From DASPKT01 sp035626475 (GTDB lineage Bacteria > Pseudomonadota > Alphaproteobacteria > Azospirillales > Azospirillaceae): 64,000 nucleotides of DNA. The position numbers and the translations under genes were made by a program. Shown piece by piece: positions 10,481-19,107 of this stretch. Under the pieces are notes generated by a model. That model had not been told where the DNA came from and ran no database searches. It saw nothing but the letters and a program-made list of their open reading frames with translations. Position 1 is the first letter of the stretch, and each line of letters opens with the position of its first letter. Location: the NCBI GenBank assembly GCA_035626475.1, contig DASPNP010000053.1:258350-322349 (forward strand). Reading direction: 5' to 3'.

Positions 10481-11296
10481 TCAGCCCATCAAGATGCCGG
10501 TGACGAACTTCACGCCGGGATAACCCAGCGTCAGCAGCAGATAGGCCACCAGCATCAGCCTTCCGGCCGCCCGCCCCCTCACCCCGGCGAGCCGCTGCGC
10601 CGCCAGCAGGATCAGCACGGTGAAGAAGCTGGCCAGCGAGAACAGCGTCTTGTGGTCGATGACCAGGAAGCGGCCCTGCTTGAAGTAGAGCACGGCGCTG
10701 CCCGTGGCGATGCCGGCCGCCAGCACCAGGGCGGAGGCGGCCAGCAGCCGGTACTGCAGCGTCTCGGCATCGGCCATGGCGGGCAGCTGGCGGGTCAACT
10801 GCGTCGGCCGCTTGGCCTTCAGCGCCCGCTCCTGCAGCAGCGCGGCGAGGCCGGCCACGGCGGCGATGGTCACCAGCGCGTAGGTGCCGACGGAGATCGC
10901 GATGTGCAGGTCGATCCAGACCGGGGAGGCCTGCGCGGCCAGCCCGGCCCCTTGCGTCGCCCGCTGGTGCTGGCCGGTCAGGGTGGCGAGGCAGCCCAGC
11001 AGCACCAGATAGGGCAGCAGCAGCGGCGCCAGCCGCCAGGCGGAGCGCGAGACCGCGGCGATGGCGCCGTACAGCACCAGCGTGGCCGCGATGGACACCC
11101 AGAGCGTCGCCGCCAAGCCGGTCCGCCAAGCGCCGCCCAGCTGCACCAGCGACCAGATCAGCGCCCCTGCCGTCGCCACGCCCAGCAGCGTCCAGAACAT
11201 GCCGGGGCGGCGGTCCGCCTCGGGCCGGAAGGACAGCACGGCCGCCGGCACCAGGGCCAGCAGGGCCGAGAGGCTCAACAGGGTCGCTTGCAGCAT
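10481..11296 (-). CDS. ypjD: CcsA/YpjD-type cytochrome c assembly membrane protein
   Basis: Integral membrane protein of 271 residues with about eight hydrophobic segments. It has a C-terminal CcsA-like part containing WIDLHIAISVGTYAL and DHKTLFSLASFFT, where histidines of this family contact heme. The length and arrangement match the short YpjD/HemX-like branch rather than full CcsA or CcmF, and YpjD has no settled biochemical role. The start follows GGAGAG. It is divergent from ispDF across 111 bp. Confidence 0.83.
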   Translation of the reverse strand: MLQATLLSLSALLALVPAAVLSFRPEADRRPGMFWTLLGVATAGALIWSLVQLGGAWRTGLAATLWVSIAATLVLYGAIAAVSRSAWRLAPLLLPYLVLLGCLATLTGQHQRATQGAGLAAQASPVWIDLHIAISVGTYALVTIAAVAGLAALLQERALKAKRPTQLTRQLPAMADAETLQYRLLAASALVLAAGIATGSAVLYFKQGRFLVIDHKTLFSLASFFTVLILLAAQRLAGVRGRAAGRLMLVAYLLLTLGYPGVKFVTGILMG

Positions 11297-11390
11297 GCGC
11301 TCTCCGCTACCCGGCCGGATGAGGCGGCACCGGGCGTCTTGGCGGGCGGGGCTCGACCCGCTAGGCTCCGCCCTCGCCCGCGAGGCGCAC

Positions 11391-11396
11391 TATAGT
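11391..11396 (+). promoter_or_regulatory. Candidate -10 element for ispDF
   Basis: TATAGT lies 11 bp before the ispDF ATG in otherwise GC-rich DNA; no convincing -35 hexamer is seen. If used, transcription would begin only a few bases before the start codon. Confidence 0.35.
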
Positions 11397-11407
11397 CGGA
11401 ACATCCC

Positions 11408-12562
11408 ATGCCGTCATGCATCGCCCTCATCGTCGCCGCCGGCAGCGGCGAGCGCTTCGGGGGCTCCAGGCCGAAGCAGTATCTCGACCTCGCCGGCCGG
11501 CCGGTGCTGCGCCGGTCGGTGGAGGCGTTCCTGAACCACCCGCTGGTGACGGGCGTACGCGTCGTCATCAATCCGGCCCACCGCGACCTGTATGACGACG
11601 CTGTCGCAGGCCTTGGCCTGCCAGAGCCGATCGCCGGCGGTGCCGCCCGGCAGGAGAGCGCGCGGCTGGGGCTGGAGGCGCTGGCGGGTGATGCGCCCGA
11701 CCTGGTGCTGATCCATGACGGCGCCCGGCCGCTGGTCGACGCCGACACCATCACCCGCGTCGTCGAGGCGCTGGCTGGGGCACCGGCCGCCGTGGCGGCG
11801 ACGCCGCTGGCGGACACGCTCAAGCGCGCCCGCGACGGCGAGGTGGTCGGCACGGTCGACCGCGAGGGGCTGTGGCGCGCCCGCACGCCCCAGGGCTTCC
11901 GCTTTCGCGACATCCTGGCCGCCCATCGTTCCGTTGCCGGAATGAGCCTCACCGATGACGCCGCCGTGGCCGAGGAGGTCGGGCTGGAGGTGCGGGTGGT
12001 GGCGAGCAATCCCGACAACATGAAGGTGACCCATGGCTACGACCTCCAGCGCGCGGAGCGGCTGCTCATGATGGAGCTGGGCGACATCCGCACCGGTACC
12101 GGCTTCGACGTGCACAAGTTCCGCGACGGAGACCATGTCATGCTCTGCGGCGTGCGCGTCCCGCACGACCAGGCGCTGGAGGGCCATTCCGACGCCGATG
12201 TGGGCTTGCACGCCCTGACCGACGCCATCCTGGGCGCGCTCTGCGCCGGCGACATCGGCCAGCATTTCCCGCCCAGCGACCCGCGCTGGAAAGGCGCCGA
12301 CAGCGCCATGTTCCTGCGCCACGCCGCCGGCATGGTGCGCGGTCGCGGCGGCGTCATCGCCCATGCCGACGTGACGGTGATCTGCGAGAGGCCCAAGGTC
12401 GGCCCGCATCGCGAGGCCATGGCCGCCCGCATCGCCGAACTGCTGGAGATCGCGCCCGATCGGGTCAGCGTCAAGGCGACGACGACGGAGGGCCTGGGCT
12501 TCACCGGCCGGCGGGAGGGCATCGCAGCCCAGGCCGCCTGCACCATTCGCCTGCCCTTCTGA
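11408..12562 (+). CDS. ispDF: Bifunctional IspD/IspF isoprenoid enzyme
   Basis: Fusion enzyme of the methylerythritol phosphate pathway: the N-terminal IspD makes CDP-methylerythritol and the C-terminal IspF forms the 2,4-cyclodiphosphate. IspD (about 1-222) has the nucleotide loop ALIVAAGSGERFGG with RPKQY, and TPQGFR. IspF (about 226-384) has TGFDVHKF with metal ligands D234 and H236, GHSDADVGLHAL with H268, and the C-terminal TTEGLGFTGR. Fused IspDF is common in alphaproteobacteria. The pathway enzyme Dxr is encoded later in the window. Confidence 0.97.
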   Translation: MPSCIALIVAAGSGERFGGSRPKQYLDLAGRPVLRRSVEAFLNHPLVTGVRVVINPAHRDLYDDAVAGLGLPEPIAGGAARQESARLGLEALAGDAPDLVLIHDGARPLVDADTITRVVEALAGAPAAVAATPLADTLKRARDGEVVGTVDREGLWRARTPQGFRFRDILAAHRSVAGMSLTDDAAVAEEVGLEVRVVASNPDNMKVTHGYDLQRAERLLMMELGDIRTGTGFDVHKFRDGDHVMLCGVRVPHDQALEGHSDADVGLHALTDAILGALCAGDIGQHFPPSDPRWKGADSAMFLRHAAGMVRGRGGVIAHADVTVICERPKVGPHREAMAARIAELLEIAPDRVSVKATTTEGLGFTGRREGIAAQAACTIRLPF

Positions 12563-12574
12563 GGAGCCGTGCCC

Positions 12575-13063
12575 ATGTTCCCGGCCGACCTGATCCTGCT
12601 GTCCGAGCAGTTGCGCGACCGCTACCGGGAGAAAGGCCTGTGGATCGCCACGGCCGAGTCCTGCACCGGCGGCCTGATATCAGGCTGCCTGACCGCCGTC
12701 AGCGGTTCCTCGGCGGTGGTCGACCGCGGCTTCGTGACCTACACCAACGAGGCCAAGACCGAGATGCTGGGCGTCCCGGCCGAGCTGATCCGGGCCAAGG
12801 GCGCCGTCAGCGAGGAGGTCGCGCGCGCCATGGCGCTGGGCGTGCTGGAGCGCACGAAGGTGGACGTGGCGCTGTCGGTCACCGGGATCGCCGGACCGAC
12901 GGGCGGCACGCCGGAGAAGCCGGTCGGGCTGGTCTATCTCGGCGCCGTCCGGCGCGGGCGGGAACCGGTGGTGGAGCGCCACGTCTTCCAGGGCGACCGC
13001 ACCTGGGTCCGCCTCTCCGCGGTGCGCCGCGCGCTGGAGATGGCGATGGAGCGGGCGGGGTAG
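12575..13063 (+). CDS. pncC: Stand-alone CinA C-terminal nicotinamide-nucleotide amidase
   Basis: Deamidates nicotinamide mononucleotide in pyridine nucleotide recycling. The 162 residues correspond only to the CinA C-terminal domain; the motif AESCTGGLISGCLT carries the nucleophilic serine (S29 with this start), followed by TYTNEAK and VTGIAGPTGGTPEKPVG. I chose the ATG at 12575 because GAGGAG (12561-12566) is 8 bp upstream; a GTG at 12569 would be only 2 bp from it. It begins 12 bp after the ispDF stop and is probably in that operon. Confidence 0.9.
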   Translation: MFPADLILLSEQLRDRYREKGLWIATAESCTGGLISGCLTAVSGSSAVVDRGFVTYTNEAKTEMLGVPAELIRAKGAVSEEVARAMALGVLERTKVDVALSVTGIAGPTGGTPEKPVGLVYLGAVRRGREPVVERHVFQGDRTWVRLSAVRRALEMAMERAG

Positions 13064-13158
13064 CCTCAGCTACCGGCGCCATCCACCCCTGGACATAGGG
13101 CCGACTGCCCGGGTGTCGACGTTCCCCTGGCCGGGACGGGACATCGGGGCGGATTACT

Positions 13159-14997
13159 GTGAAGAAGCTCTCGCTGATCGCGATGGGCGCGGCCGTGGCC
13201 GCGGGACTGGTCTATGGCGGGTACACGGCGGTCGCGGGCGACGCCTTCCGCATCGGCTACATGGTCGACCGCGAGTTCCTGCGGCTGGTCATCGACAAGC
13301 CGGAGACGCTGACCCGGCAGGGGCTGATCGAGAACACGCCGCTGGACTTCCACAGCGGCCGGCTCGACGACGAGAGCCTCGCCGCCAACCGCGCGGATTT
13401 CGACCGCATCCGCGAGGCGCGGGAGCGCATCGTGGCGGCCTATGGCGATGCGACCCTGTCGGCGCAGGACCGGCTCAGCTACGAGGTGGTCCTGCATATG
13501 CTGGACGACTTCCTGGCGCGGGCGGATTTCCCCTACCTGATCGGTCCCGGTTCCGGCATCTACCCGGTCAACCAGCTGACCGGCGTCCAGCTCAGCACGG
13601 TCTCCACCCTGACCCAGGCGCACCGGATCGAGGACGTCCGCAGCGCCGAGCGCTATGTCGAGCGGCTGCGCGACTTCCCCCGCAAGTTCCGGGGCGTAGA
13701 GGAGACGGTCCGGCACCAAGCGGCGCAGGGCGTGATCCCGCCCACCTTCATCATCGACCGGGTGCTGGAGACGGTGGACGCCTTCACGGCGCTCCATCCC
13801 GCCGACAACCCGCTGGTGGCCGGTTTCGCCCGGAAGCTCGAGGCCGCCGGCATCGCGGGCGGCGAGCGCGACCGGCTGATCGCGGCCGCCACCGACGCCG
13901 TCTCGGATGCCGTCTATCCCGCGCACCGATCCCTGGCCGGACTGCTGCGTGACGAGCTGAAGCCGAAAGCGACGACGGATGCGGGCGCCTGGGCCCTGCC
14001 CGACGGCGAGCGCTTCTACGCCGTGGCGCTGCGTTCCATGACCACGACCGACATGACTCCGGAGCAGATCCACGCGCTGGGGCTGGCCGAGGTGGCGCGG
14101 CTGACCGAAGCGATGGATGCGCGGCTGACCGCCTTGGGCTACGGCGGCGGCACGGTGGCCGAGCGCATGCGCGCCCTGTCCCGCGACCCGCGCTTCACCT
14201 TCGGCGAGGGCGACGCCGCCCGGGAGGCCATCCTGGCGGAGGTGCGCGGCATCATCGAGAGCGTGAAGCCGCTTGTCGGCCGCTGGTTCCACGACGCGCC
14301 GGACGTGGACATCGAGGTCCGCCGCGTGGCGCCGCATGCCGAGGCGACGGCGGCCTCCGCCTTCATCCAGCGCCAGACGCGGGACGGCGGCAAGCCGCGC
14401 TTCATGATCAACCTGCACGACGCGTCGATCTGGAACCGCTGGAACCTGCGCACCCTCACCTACCACGAGGCGGCGCCGGGGCATCTGCTGGAGGATGCCT
14501 ATTCGGCCGGGCTGCAGGGCATCCCCGAGGCCCGCCGCAACGGCCGCTTCCCCGCCTTCTCCGAGGGCTGGGCCATGTATGCCGAGCGGCTGATGGCCGA
14601 GGAGGGCCTGTACCGGGACGATCCCTACGGCGAGCTGGGCTTCCTGCAGGCCGAGCTGTTCCGCGCCGCGCGCCTGGTGGTCGACACCGGCATCCACGCG
14701 CGCCGCTGGACCCGCGAGCAGGCCATGGCCTACCTGATGGAGACCACCGGCGACGACGCAGCCGAGGTCGCCCGCGAGGTGGAGCGCTACGTCGTCAACC
14801 CCGGCCAAGCGACCGCCTACACCATCGGCCAGCTGAAGTTCCTGGAGCTGCGCGACCGTGCCAAGGCCGCTCTCGGCCCGAAGTTCGACCTGCGCGACTT
14901 CCACAAGGTCGTGCTCGGCCAGGGCCGCCTGCCGCTGACGCTGCTGGAGAAGCAGGTGGACGCCTGGATCGCGGAGCGCGGGGGAGCGGGGACGTAG
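13159..14997 (+). CDS. DUF885 family putative zinc peptidase, exported or membrane-anchored
   Basis: A 612-residue protein of the DUF885 family, thought to be zinc-dependent metallopeptidases. The N-terminus MKKLSLIAMGAAVAAGLVYGG is a signal sequence or membrane anchor. The mature part contains the family motif HEAAPGH (436-442) and, about 30 residues later, FSEGWAMYAERL, where E469 would be the third metal ligand. The start is GTG, 8 bp after GGGGCGGA. The substrate is unknown. It converges on the COQ10/RatA-like gene, with a palindromic repeat between them. Confidence 0.85.
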   Translation: MKKLSLIAMGAAVAAGLVYGGYTAVAGDAFRIGYMVDREFLRLVIDKPETLTRQGLIENTPLDFHSGRLDDESLAANRADFDRIREARERIVAAYGDATLSAQDRLSYEVVLHMLDDFLARADFPYLIGPGSGIYPVNQLTGVQLSTVSTLTQAHRIEDVRSAERYVERLRDFPRKFRGVEETVRHQAAQGVIPPTFIIDRVLETVDAFTALHPADNPLVAGFARKLEAAGIAGGERDRLIAAATDAVSDAVYPAHRSLAGLLRDELKPKATTDAGAWALPDGERFYAVALRSMTTTDMTPEQIHALGLAEVARLTEAMDARLTALGYGGGTVAERMRALSRDPRFTFGEGDAAREAILAEVRGIIESVKPLVGRWFHDAPDVDIEVRRVAPHAEATAASAFIQRQTRDGGKPRFMINLHDASIWNRWNLRTLTYHEAAPGHLLEDAYSAGLQGIPEARRNGRFPAFSEGWAMYAERLMAEEGLYRDDPYGELGFLQAELFRAARLVVDTGIHARRWTREQAMAYLMETTGDDAAEVAREVERYVVNPGQATAYTIGQLKFLELRDRAKAALGPKFDLRDFHKVVLGQGRLPLTLLEKQVDAWIAERGGAGT

Positions 14998-15216
14998 GAG
15001 ATCACGCTTCGCTCGGTCGAAAGCAGGGTGGGAAACGAGGGCAGCGTTGCGGGGGTGCGTGCTTCGACAGGCTCAGCATGAGGAGGATTCAGCTGCTCCC
15101 GGAGGAAGTTGCTCCCTAGCAACAGAAGTGCCTCGCGCAACCCGTTCCTCATCCTGAGCTTGTCGAAGGACGCACCACGTCCCAGCCTCGCCAGGAGAGG
15201 CGCTGAACCATTCGGG
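14998..15216. other. Convergent intergenic region carrying a palindromic repeat
   Basis: The 3' ends of the DUF885 gene and the COQ10/RatA-like gene face each other here. Apart from the repeat listed at 15055-15175 I see no gene. Confidence 0.6.
15055..15175. repeat. Palindromic repeat element, family A, copy 1
   Basis: A 121-bp element bounded by imperfect inverted repeats of about 28 bp (15055-15083 and 15147-15175). The left arm contains TTCGACAGGCTCAGCATGAG and the right arm CCTCATCCTGAGC followed by TTGTCGAAGGACGCAC. The core contains GTGCCTCGCGCA. A second copy with matching ends and core is at 43521-43644. It resembles the BIME/REP-type palindromes of many proteobacteria. Confidence 0.85.
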
Positions 15217-15678
15217 TCAGACCGCCCGCGGCGCCGCCCCGTCCGGCTTGCCGTAGAGCTGGTGGGCCCTGCCCTCGAAGGCGGCGACCATGCGGCGGAC
15301 GGCCTCGCCGAACAGCGCGCCGATGATCTTCTGCAGGATCACGTTCCGGAACTCGAAATCCACATAGAAGTCGATCAGCGTCCCCTCCGGGTGCGGTTCG
15401 AAGATCCAGTGGTTGTTCAGGTAGTGGAACGGGCCCTCGGTGTACTCGACATCGATGCGGCGGTTGGGCTCGCTCAGCGTCACCTTCGAGGTGAAGCGCT
15501 CGCGCACCATCTTGAAGCCGATTACCAAGTCGGCCCAGAAGACGTTGCCCTCGCGCCGGCGGATACGCGCGGCCACGGCCCAGGGCAGGAACTCCGGGTA
15601 GCGCTCCACCTCCGCCACCAGCCGGAACAGCTGTTCCGGCGTGTAGGGCAGGACGCGCTTCTCGGCGTGCGTCGGCAT
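15217..15678 (-). CDS. COQ10/RatA-like START-fold (SRPBCC) protein
   Basis: A 153-residue protein of the polyketide cyclase/START superfamily, in the branch with mitochondrial COQ10 (ubiquinone binding) and bacterial RatA. Typical stretches are PYTPEQLFRLVAEVERYPEF near the N-terminus, EYTEGPFHYLNNHWIFEP in the middle and the C-terminal helix. I chose the start at 15678 (MPTHAEKRVLPYT) because it lies 4 bp after the lipA stop and matches family N-termini; a longer reading would run back into lipA. In alphaproteobacteria this gene commonly follows lipA, and a role in ubiquinone binding or delivery is more likely than a toxin role. Confidence 0.88.
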   Translation of the reverse strand: MPTHAEKRVLPYTPEQLFRLVAEVERYPEFLPWAVAARIRRREGNVFWADLVIGFKMVRERFTSKVTLSEPNRRIDVEYTEGPFHYLNNHWIFEPHPEGTLIDFYVDFEFRNVILQKIIGALFGEAVRRMVAAFEGRAHQLYGKPDGAAPRAV

Positions 15679-15682
15679 ACGC

Positions 15683-16660
15683 TTACTCGGCCGCCGGGAC
15701 GGCAACCCTGACCGCCTGCTTCGCCTCGCGGGCGGCGCGCAGCTTGCGGAAATCGTCGCCGGCATGGTGCGAGCTGCGGGTCAGCGGCGAGCTGGATACC
15801 ATCAGGAAGCCCTTGCCGCGGGCGACCGTGGAATAGCTGGCGAACTCGTCCGGCGTGACGAACCGGTCCACCGGCGCGTGCTTGGGCGTCGGCGCCAGGT
15901 ACTGGCCGATGGTCATGAAGTCGACATCGGCGGCGCGCATGTCGTCCATGACCTGCATGACCTCCTCCTTGGTCTCGCCCAGGCCGACCATGATCCCCGA
16001 CTTGGTGAACATGGTTGGGTCCAGCTCCTTCACGCGGCTCAACAGCTGCAGCGAGGTGAAGTAGCGGGCACCGGGGCGGATTCCCGGATAGAGCCGCGGA
16101 ACGGTCTCGAGATTGTGGTTGAAGACATCAGGCCGCGCCTCGACCACGATCTCGACGGCGCCCTGCTTCTTCATGAAGTCGGGCGTCAGCACCTCGATGG
16201 TCGTGTTCGGCGCCGCCTTGCGGATGGCGCGGATGGTCCGGGCGAAATGCTCGGCGCCGCCGTCCGGCAGATCGTCGCGGTCGACCGAGGTGATGACCAC
16301 GTGCTCCAGGTTCAGGCTGCCCACCGCCTCCGCGACATTGTCCGGCTCGTGCGGGTCCAGCAGGTCGGGCCGGCCGGTGGCGACATTGCAGAAGGCGCAG
16401 GCGCGCGTGCAGACGGCGCCCAGGATCATGAAGGTGGCGTGCTTCTTCTTCCAGCACTCCCCGATGTTCGGGCAGGCCGCCTCCTCGCAGACCGTGTTCA
16501 GCTTCAACCCGCGCATCAGGTTGCGCGTTTCCATGTATTCCGGGCTGGTCGGCGCCTTGACCCGCAGCCAGTCCGGCTTGCGCTGGATGGGATTGTCCGG
16601 CCGGTGGGCCTTCTCGGGATGACGGACCCGGGGGGCCTTGTCGTCGGCGAAATCGGTCAT
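15683..16660 (-). CDS. lipA: Lipoyl synthase
   Basis: Radical-SAM enzyme that inserts two sulfurs into octanoyl groups on lipoyl domains, here those of PdhB and PdhC encoded just upstream. The 325 residues show both iron-sulfur clusters: auxiliary cysteines C58, C63 and C69 in the NTVCEEAACPNIGECW region and radical-SAM cysteines C84, C88 and C91 in CTRACAFC, plus RSSHHA near the C-terminus. The start at 16660 (MTDFADDKAPRVRHP) is preferred over an upstream in-frame ATG at 16729, whose extra 23 residues are not family-like. It is 139 bp downstream of lpdA. Confidence 0.97.
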   Translation of the reverse strand: MTDFADDKAPRVRHPEKAHRPDNPIQRKPDWLRVKAPTSPEYMETRNLMRGLKLNTVCEEAACPNIGECWKKKHATFMILGAVCTRACAFCNVATGRPDLLDPHEPDNVAEAVGSLNLEHVVITSVDRDDLPDGGAEHFARTIRAIRKAAPNTTIEVLTPDFMKKQGAVEIVVEARPDVFNHNLETVPRLYPGIRPGARYFTSLQLLSRVKELDPTMFTKSGIMVGLGETKEEVMQVMDDMRAADVDFMTIGQYLAPTPKHAPVDRFVTPDEFASYSTVARGKGFLMVSSSPLTRSSHHAGDDFRKLRAAREAKQAVRVAVPAAE

Positions 16661-16799
16661 GGCGGGCAGCCCTGGAAGCGTGAAGCCGGTCGTGGGCAGG
16701 AAGATAGGGCGCGGGAGCCCGAAACCCAAGCGCGGCGGCTTGTCACCACCCCCGCGCCGGACGCCGGGCTCCCACGCTGCTGCCGTCGGTCGGCGTGTC

Positions 16800-18200
16800 T
16801 CAGTAGTGGATGGCGCGGCCGTAGGCCGCCAGCACCGCCTCGTGCATCATCTCCGATAGGGTCGGATGCGGGAAGACGGTGTGCAACAGCTCGACCTCGG
16901 TGGTCTCCATGGTCTTGGCGACCGTGTAGCCCTGGATCAACTCGGTGACCTCGGCGCCGATCATGTGGGCGCCCAGCAGCTCGCCGGTCTTGGCGTCGAA
17001 CACCGTCTTGATCAACCCCTCGGGCTCGCCCAGCGCGATGGCCTTGCCGTTGCCGATGAAGGGGAAGCGGCCGACGCGGACCTCGTGGCCGGCCTCGCGG
17101 GCCTTCTTCTCGGTCAGGCCGACGCTCGCCACCTGCGGCTGGCAGTAGGTGCAGCCCGGGATGTTGCGCACATCCATCGGGTGCACGTCCGGCAGGCCAG
17201 CGATCTTCTCGACGCAGAGGATGGCCTCGTGGCTGGCCTTGTGCGCGAGCCAGGGGGCGCCGACCACGTCGCCGATGGCGTAGACGCCGGGCTCGTCGGT
17301 GCGCAGGTACTTGTCGACCACGATGTGGTGGCGCTCGACCTTCACCTTGGTGTTCTCGAGGCCGAGATTCTCGACATTGCCGATGATGCCGACGGCGGTG
17401 ATCACCCGGTCGGCCGTGATGGTCTCGGTCTTGCCGCCGACCTCGATGGTGGCGGTGACGCTGTCGGTGCCGCGCTGCAGGCCCGTCACCTTGGCGTTGG
17501 TCAGGATCTTCATGCCCTGCTTCTGGAACGCCTTGGTGGCGAGCGCGGAGATCTCCTCATCCTCCACCGGCAGGACGCGGTCCATCACCTCGACCACCGT
17601 CACCTCGGCCCCGAAGGTGCGGAAGAAGCTGGCGAACTCGATCCCGATGGCGCCCGAGCCGATGACCAGCAGCGACTTCGGCATGGTGTTGGGGACCAGC
17701 GCCTCCTTGTAGGTCCAGACCAGCTTGCCGTCCGGCTCCATGCCGGGCAGCGTGCGGGCGCGGGCGCCGGGGGCGAGGATGATGTGCTTGGCCTTGTACT
17801 CGGTCGAGCCGCCGTCCTTGGCGGTCACGCCGACCTTGCCGCCGCCCAGCAGCTTGGCGGCGCCGTCGATGATGGTGACCTTGTTCTTCTTCAGCAGGCC
17901 CTTCACGCCGGCCGAGAGCTGGCCCGCCACCTTGCGCGAGCGGTCGACGATCTTCTTCATGTCGAAGGAGATGCCGGTGACCGACAGGCCATAGGCCTCG
18001 GCATGCTGCATGTAGCCGTAGATCTCCGACGAGCGCAGCAGCGCCTTGGTCGGGATGCAGCCCCAGTTCAGGCAGATGCCGCCCAGGTGCTCGCGCTCGA
18101 CGACGGCGGTCTTCATGCCCAGCTGGGCGGCGCGGATCGCCGCGACGTAGCCGCCGGGCCCGGCGCCGATGACGAGCAGATCGAATTCGGTGTCGGCCAT
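16800..18200 (-). CDS. lpdA: Dihydrolipoamide dehydrogenase (E3)
   Basis: Flavoprotein that reoxidises dihydrolipoamide with NAD in the pyruvate dehydrogenase complex and possibly in other 2-oxoacid complexes. The 466 residues have the FAD motif VIGAGPGGYVAA at the N-terminus, the redox disulfide in GICLNWGCIPTKALL (C43 and C48), an NAD-binding motif IGSGAIGIEFA and the C-terminal interface motif FPHPTLSEMMHEA. It lies at the end of the pdh cluster, which supports assignment to PDH. Confidence 0.97.
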   Translation of the reverse strand: MADTEFDLLVIGAGPGGYVAAIRAAQLGMKTAVVEREHLGGICLNWGCIPTKALLRSSEIYGYMQHAEAYGLSVTGISFDMKKIVDRSRKVAGQLSAGVKGLLKKNKVTIIDGAAKLLGGGKVGVTAKDGGSTEYKAKHIILAPGARARTLPGMEPDGKLVWTYKEALVPNTMPKSLLVIGSGAIGIEFASFFRTFGAEVTVVEVMDRVLPVEDEEISALATKAFQKQGMKILTNAKVTGLQRGTDSVTATIEVGGKTETITADRVITAVGIIGNVENLGLENTKVKVERHHIVVDKYLRTDEPGVYAIGDVVGAPWLAHKASHEAILCVEKIAGLPDVHPMDVRNIPGCTYCQPQVASVGLTEKKAREAGHEVRVGRFPFIGNGKAIALGEPEGLIKTVFDAKTGELLGAHMIGAEVTELIQGYTVAKTMETTEVELLHTVFPHPTLSEMMHEAVLAAYGRAIHY

Positions 18201-18220
18201 CTGTCAGTTCCCCTTCGTTC

Positions 18221-18703
18221 TCATTCGCCGGCGAGGCGCGCCAGGGCGTCGCCGGTCACCCGCTGCACCGTCCACTCGTCCATCGGCACGGCGCCGATGG
18301 AGCGGTAGAAGCGGATCGCGGACTCGTTCCAGTCCAGTACCCACCATTCCAGCCGGCCGCAGCCCTCGGCGACAGCCCGGGCCGCCAGATGGCGGAAGAT
18401 CATCCGGCCGATGCCGCCACCGCGGAACTCCGGCCGGACATAGACGTCCTCGACATAGATCCCCGGCCGGCCCAGGAAGGTCGAGAAATTGTAGAACCAC
18501 ACGGCGAAGCCGGCGGGCCGGCCGCCCTTCTCCACGATCAGCGCATGCGCTTTGGGCGCCTCGCCGAACGGCGAGCGTCGGAAATCCTCCTCGGTCGCCA
18601 CCACCTCGTGCCCCAGCCGCTCGTACTCGGCCAACTCGCGCACGAAGGCGAGGACGAGGGCGAGATCGGCGGGCGTGGCGTCGCGGAAGGTGATGTCCGT
18701 CAT
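18221..18703 (-). CDS. GNAT family N-acetyltransferase
   Basis: A 160-residue acetyl-CoA-dependent acetyltransferase of the GNAT superfamily. The acetyl-CoA loop RGGGIGRMIFRHLA and the preceding strand VEDVYVRPEFRG are clear. The sequence, including EYERLGHEVVATEEDFR and RFYRSIGA, resembles the diamine/polyamine (SSAT-like) acetyltransferase branch, but the substrate cannot be fixed. It lies between a small membrane protein gene (4-bp gap) and lpdA (20-bp gap), so it is probably expressed with the pdh genes. Confidence 0.88.
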   Translation of the reverse strand: MTDITFRDATPADLALVLAFVRELAEYERLGHEVVATEEDFRRSPFGEAPKAHALIVEKGGRPAGFAVWFYNFSTFLGRPGIYVEDVYVRPEFRGGGIGRMIFRHLAARAVAEGCGRLEWWVLDWNESAIRFYRSIGAVPMDEWTVQRVTGDALARLAGE

Positions 18704-18707
18704 ATGG

Positions 18708-19103
18708 TCATCGCCCCGGCCCGGTGGAACGGCGCCCGGCCTGGAAAGCCAGCAGATTCAGGCCGAAGGCGGCTGCGGCATAGAGTGCCGCAACGCGGGT
18801 CGGCTCCTCACCCGTGCGCAGCGCGCCTGACATCAGGAAGTAGAAGCCGGTCAGCGCCAGCGGCACCGCCAGCATCACCAGCGCCGCCAGGTTGCCGCCG
18901 GCCCTGCTCCCGTCCCAGGCCAGGAAAAGCGCCTGCGCCAGCAGGACCGTCCCCACGGCCAGCAGCGCCCCCCGCAGCATCTCCTCCGCCTGGGCCGCCG
19001 GCACATGGCCGCCGGTCCAGAACAGGCCGAGATACCCGGCGACCAGCGTCCCCGCCATGAGGCCGGGACGCAGGTGCCGCAGGAGGGGGCGCCAGGCCGG
19101 CAT
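18708..19103 (-). CDS. Small four-helix membrane protein, function unknown
   Basis: A 131-residue ORF that I do not recognise. Four hydrophobic segments lie near residues 14-34, 42-64, 72-93 and 102-122, joined by short loops with a basic N-terminus (MPAWRPLLRHLRPG), suggesting a small inner-membrane protein. It begins 4 bp after the pdhC stop and ends 4 bp before the GNAT gene, so spacing and strand agree with an operon member. The ribosome site is weak. It could be a lineage-specific gene riding in the pdh operon. Confidence 0.65.
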   Translation of the reverse strand: MPAWRPLLRHLRPGLMAGTLVAGYLGLFWTGGHVPAAQAEEMLRGALLAVGTVLLAQALFLAWDGSRAGGNLAALVMLAVPLALTGFYFLMSGALRTGEEPTRVAALYAAAAFGLNLLAFQAGRRSTGPGR

Positions 19104-19107
19104 GGCC

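Noticed and set aside
15217..15678. A RatA toxin of a toxin-antitoxin pair
   Set aside because: No antitoxin gene is adjacent, and position after lipA together with the sequence fits the COQ10-like ubiquinone-binding group.
15109..15711. A 200-codon plus-strand frame beginning in the family A repeat
   Set aside because: It is antisense to the COQ10/RatA-like gene and starts inside the repeat.
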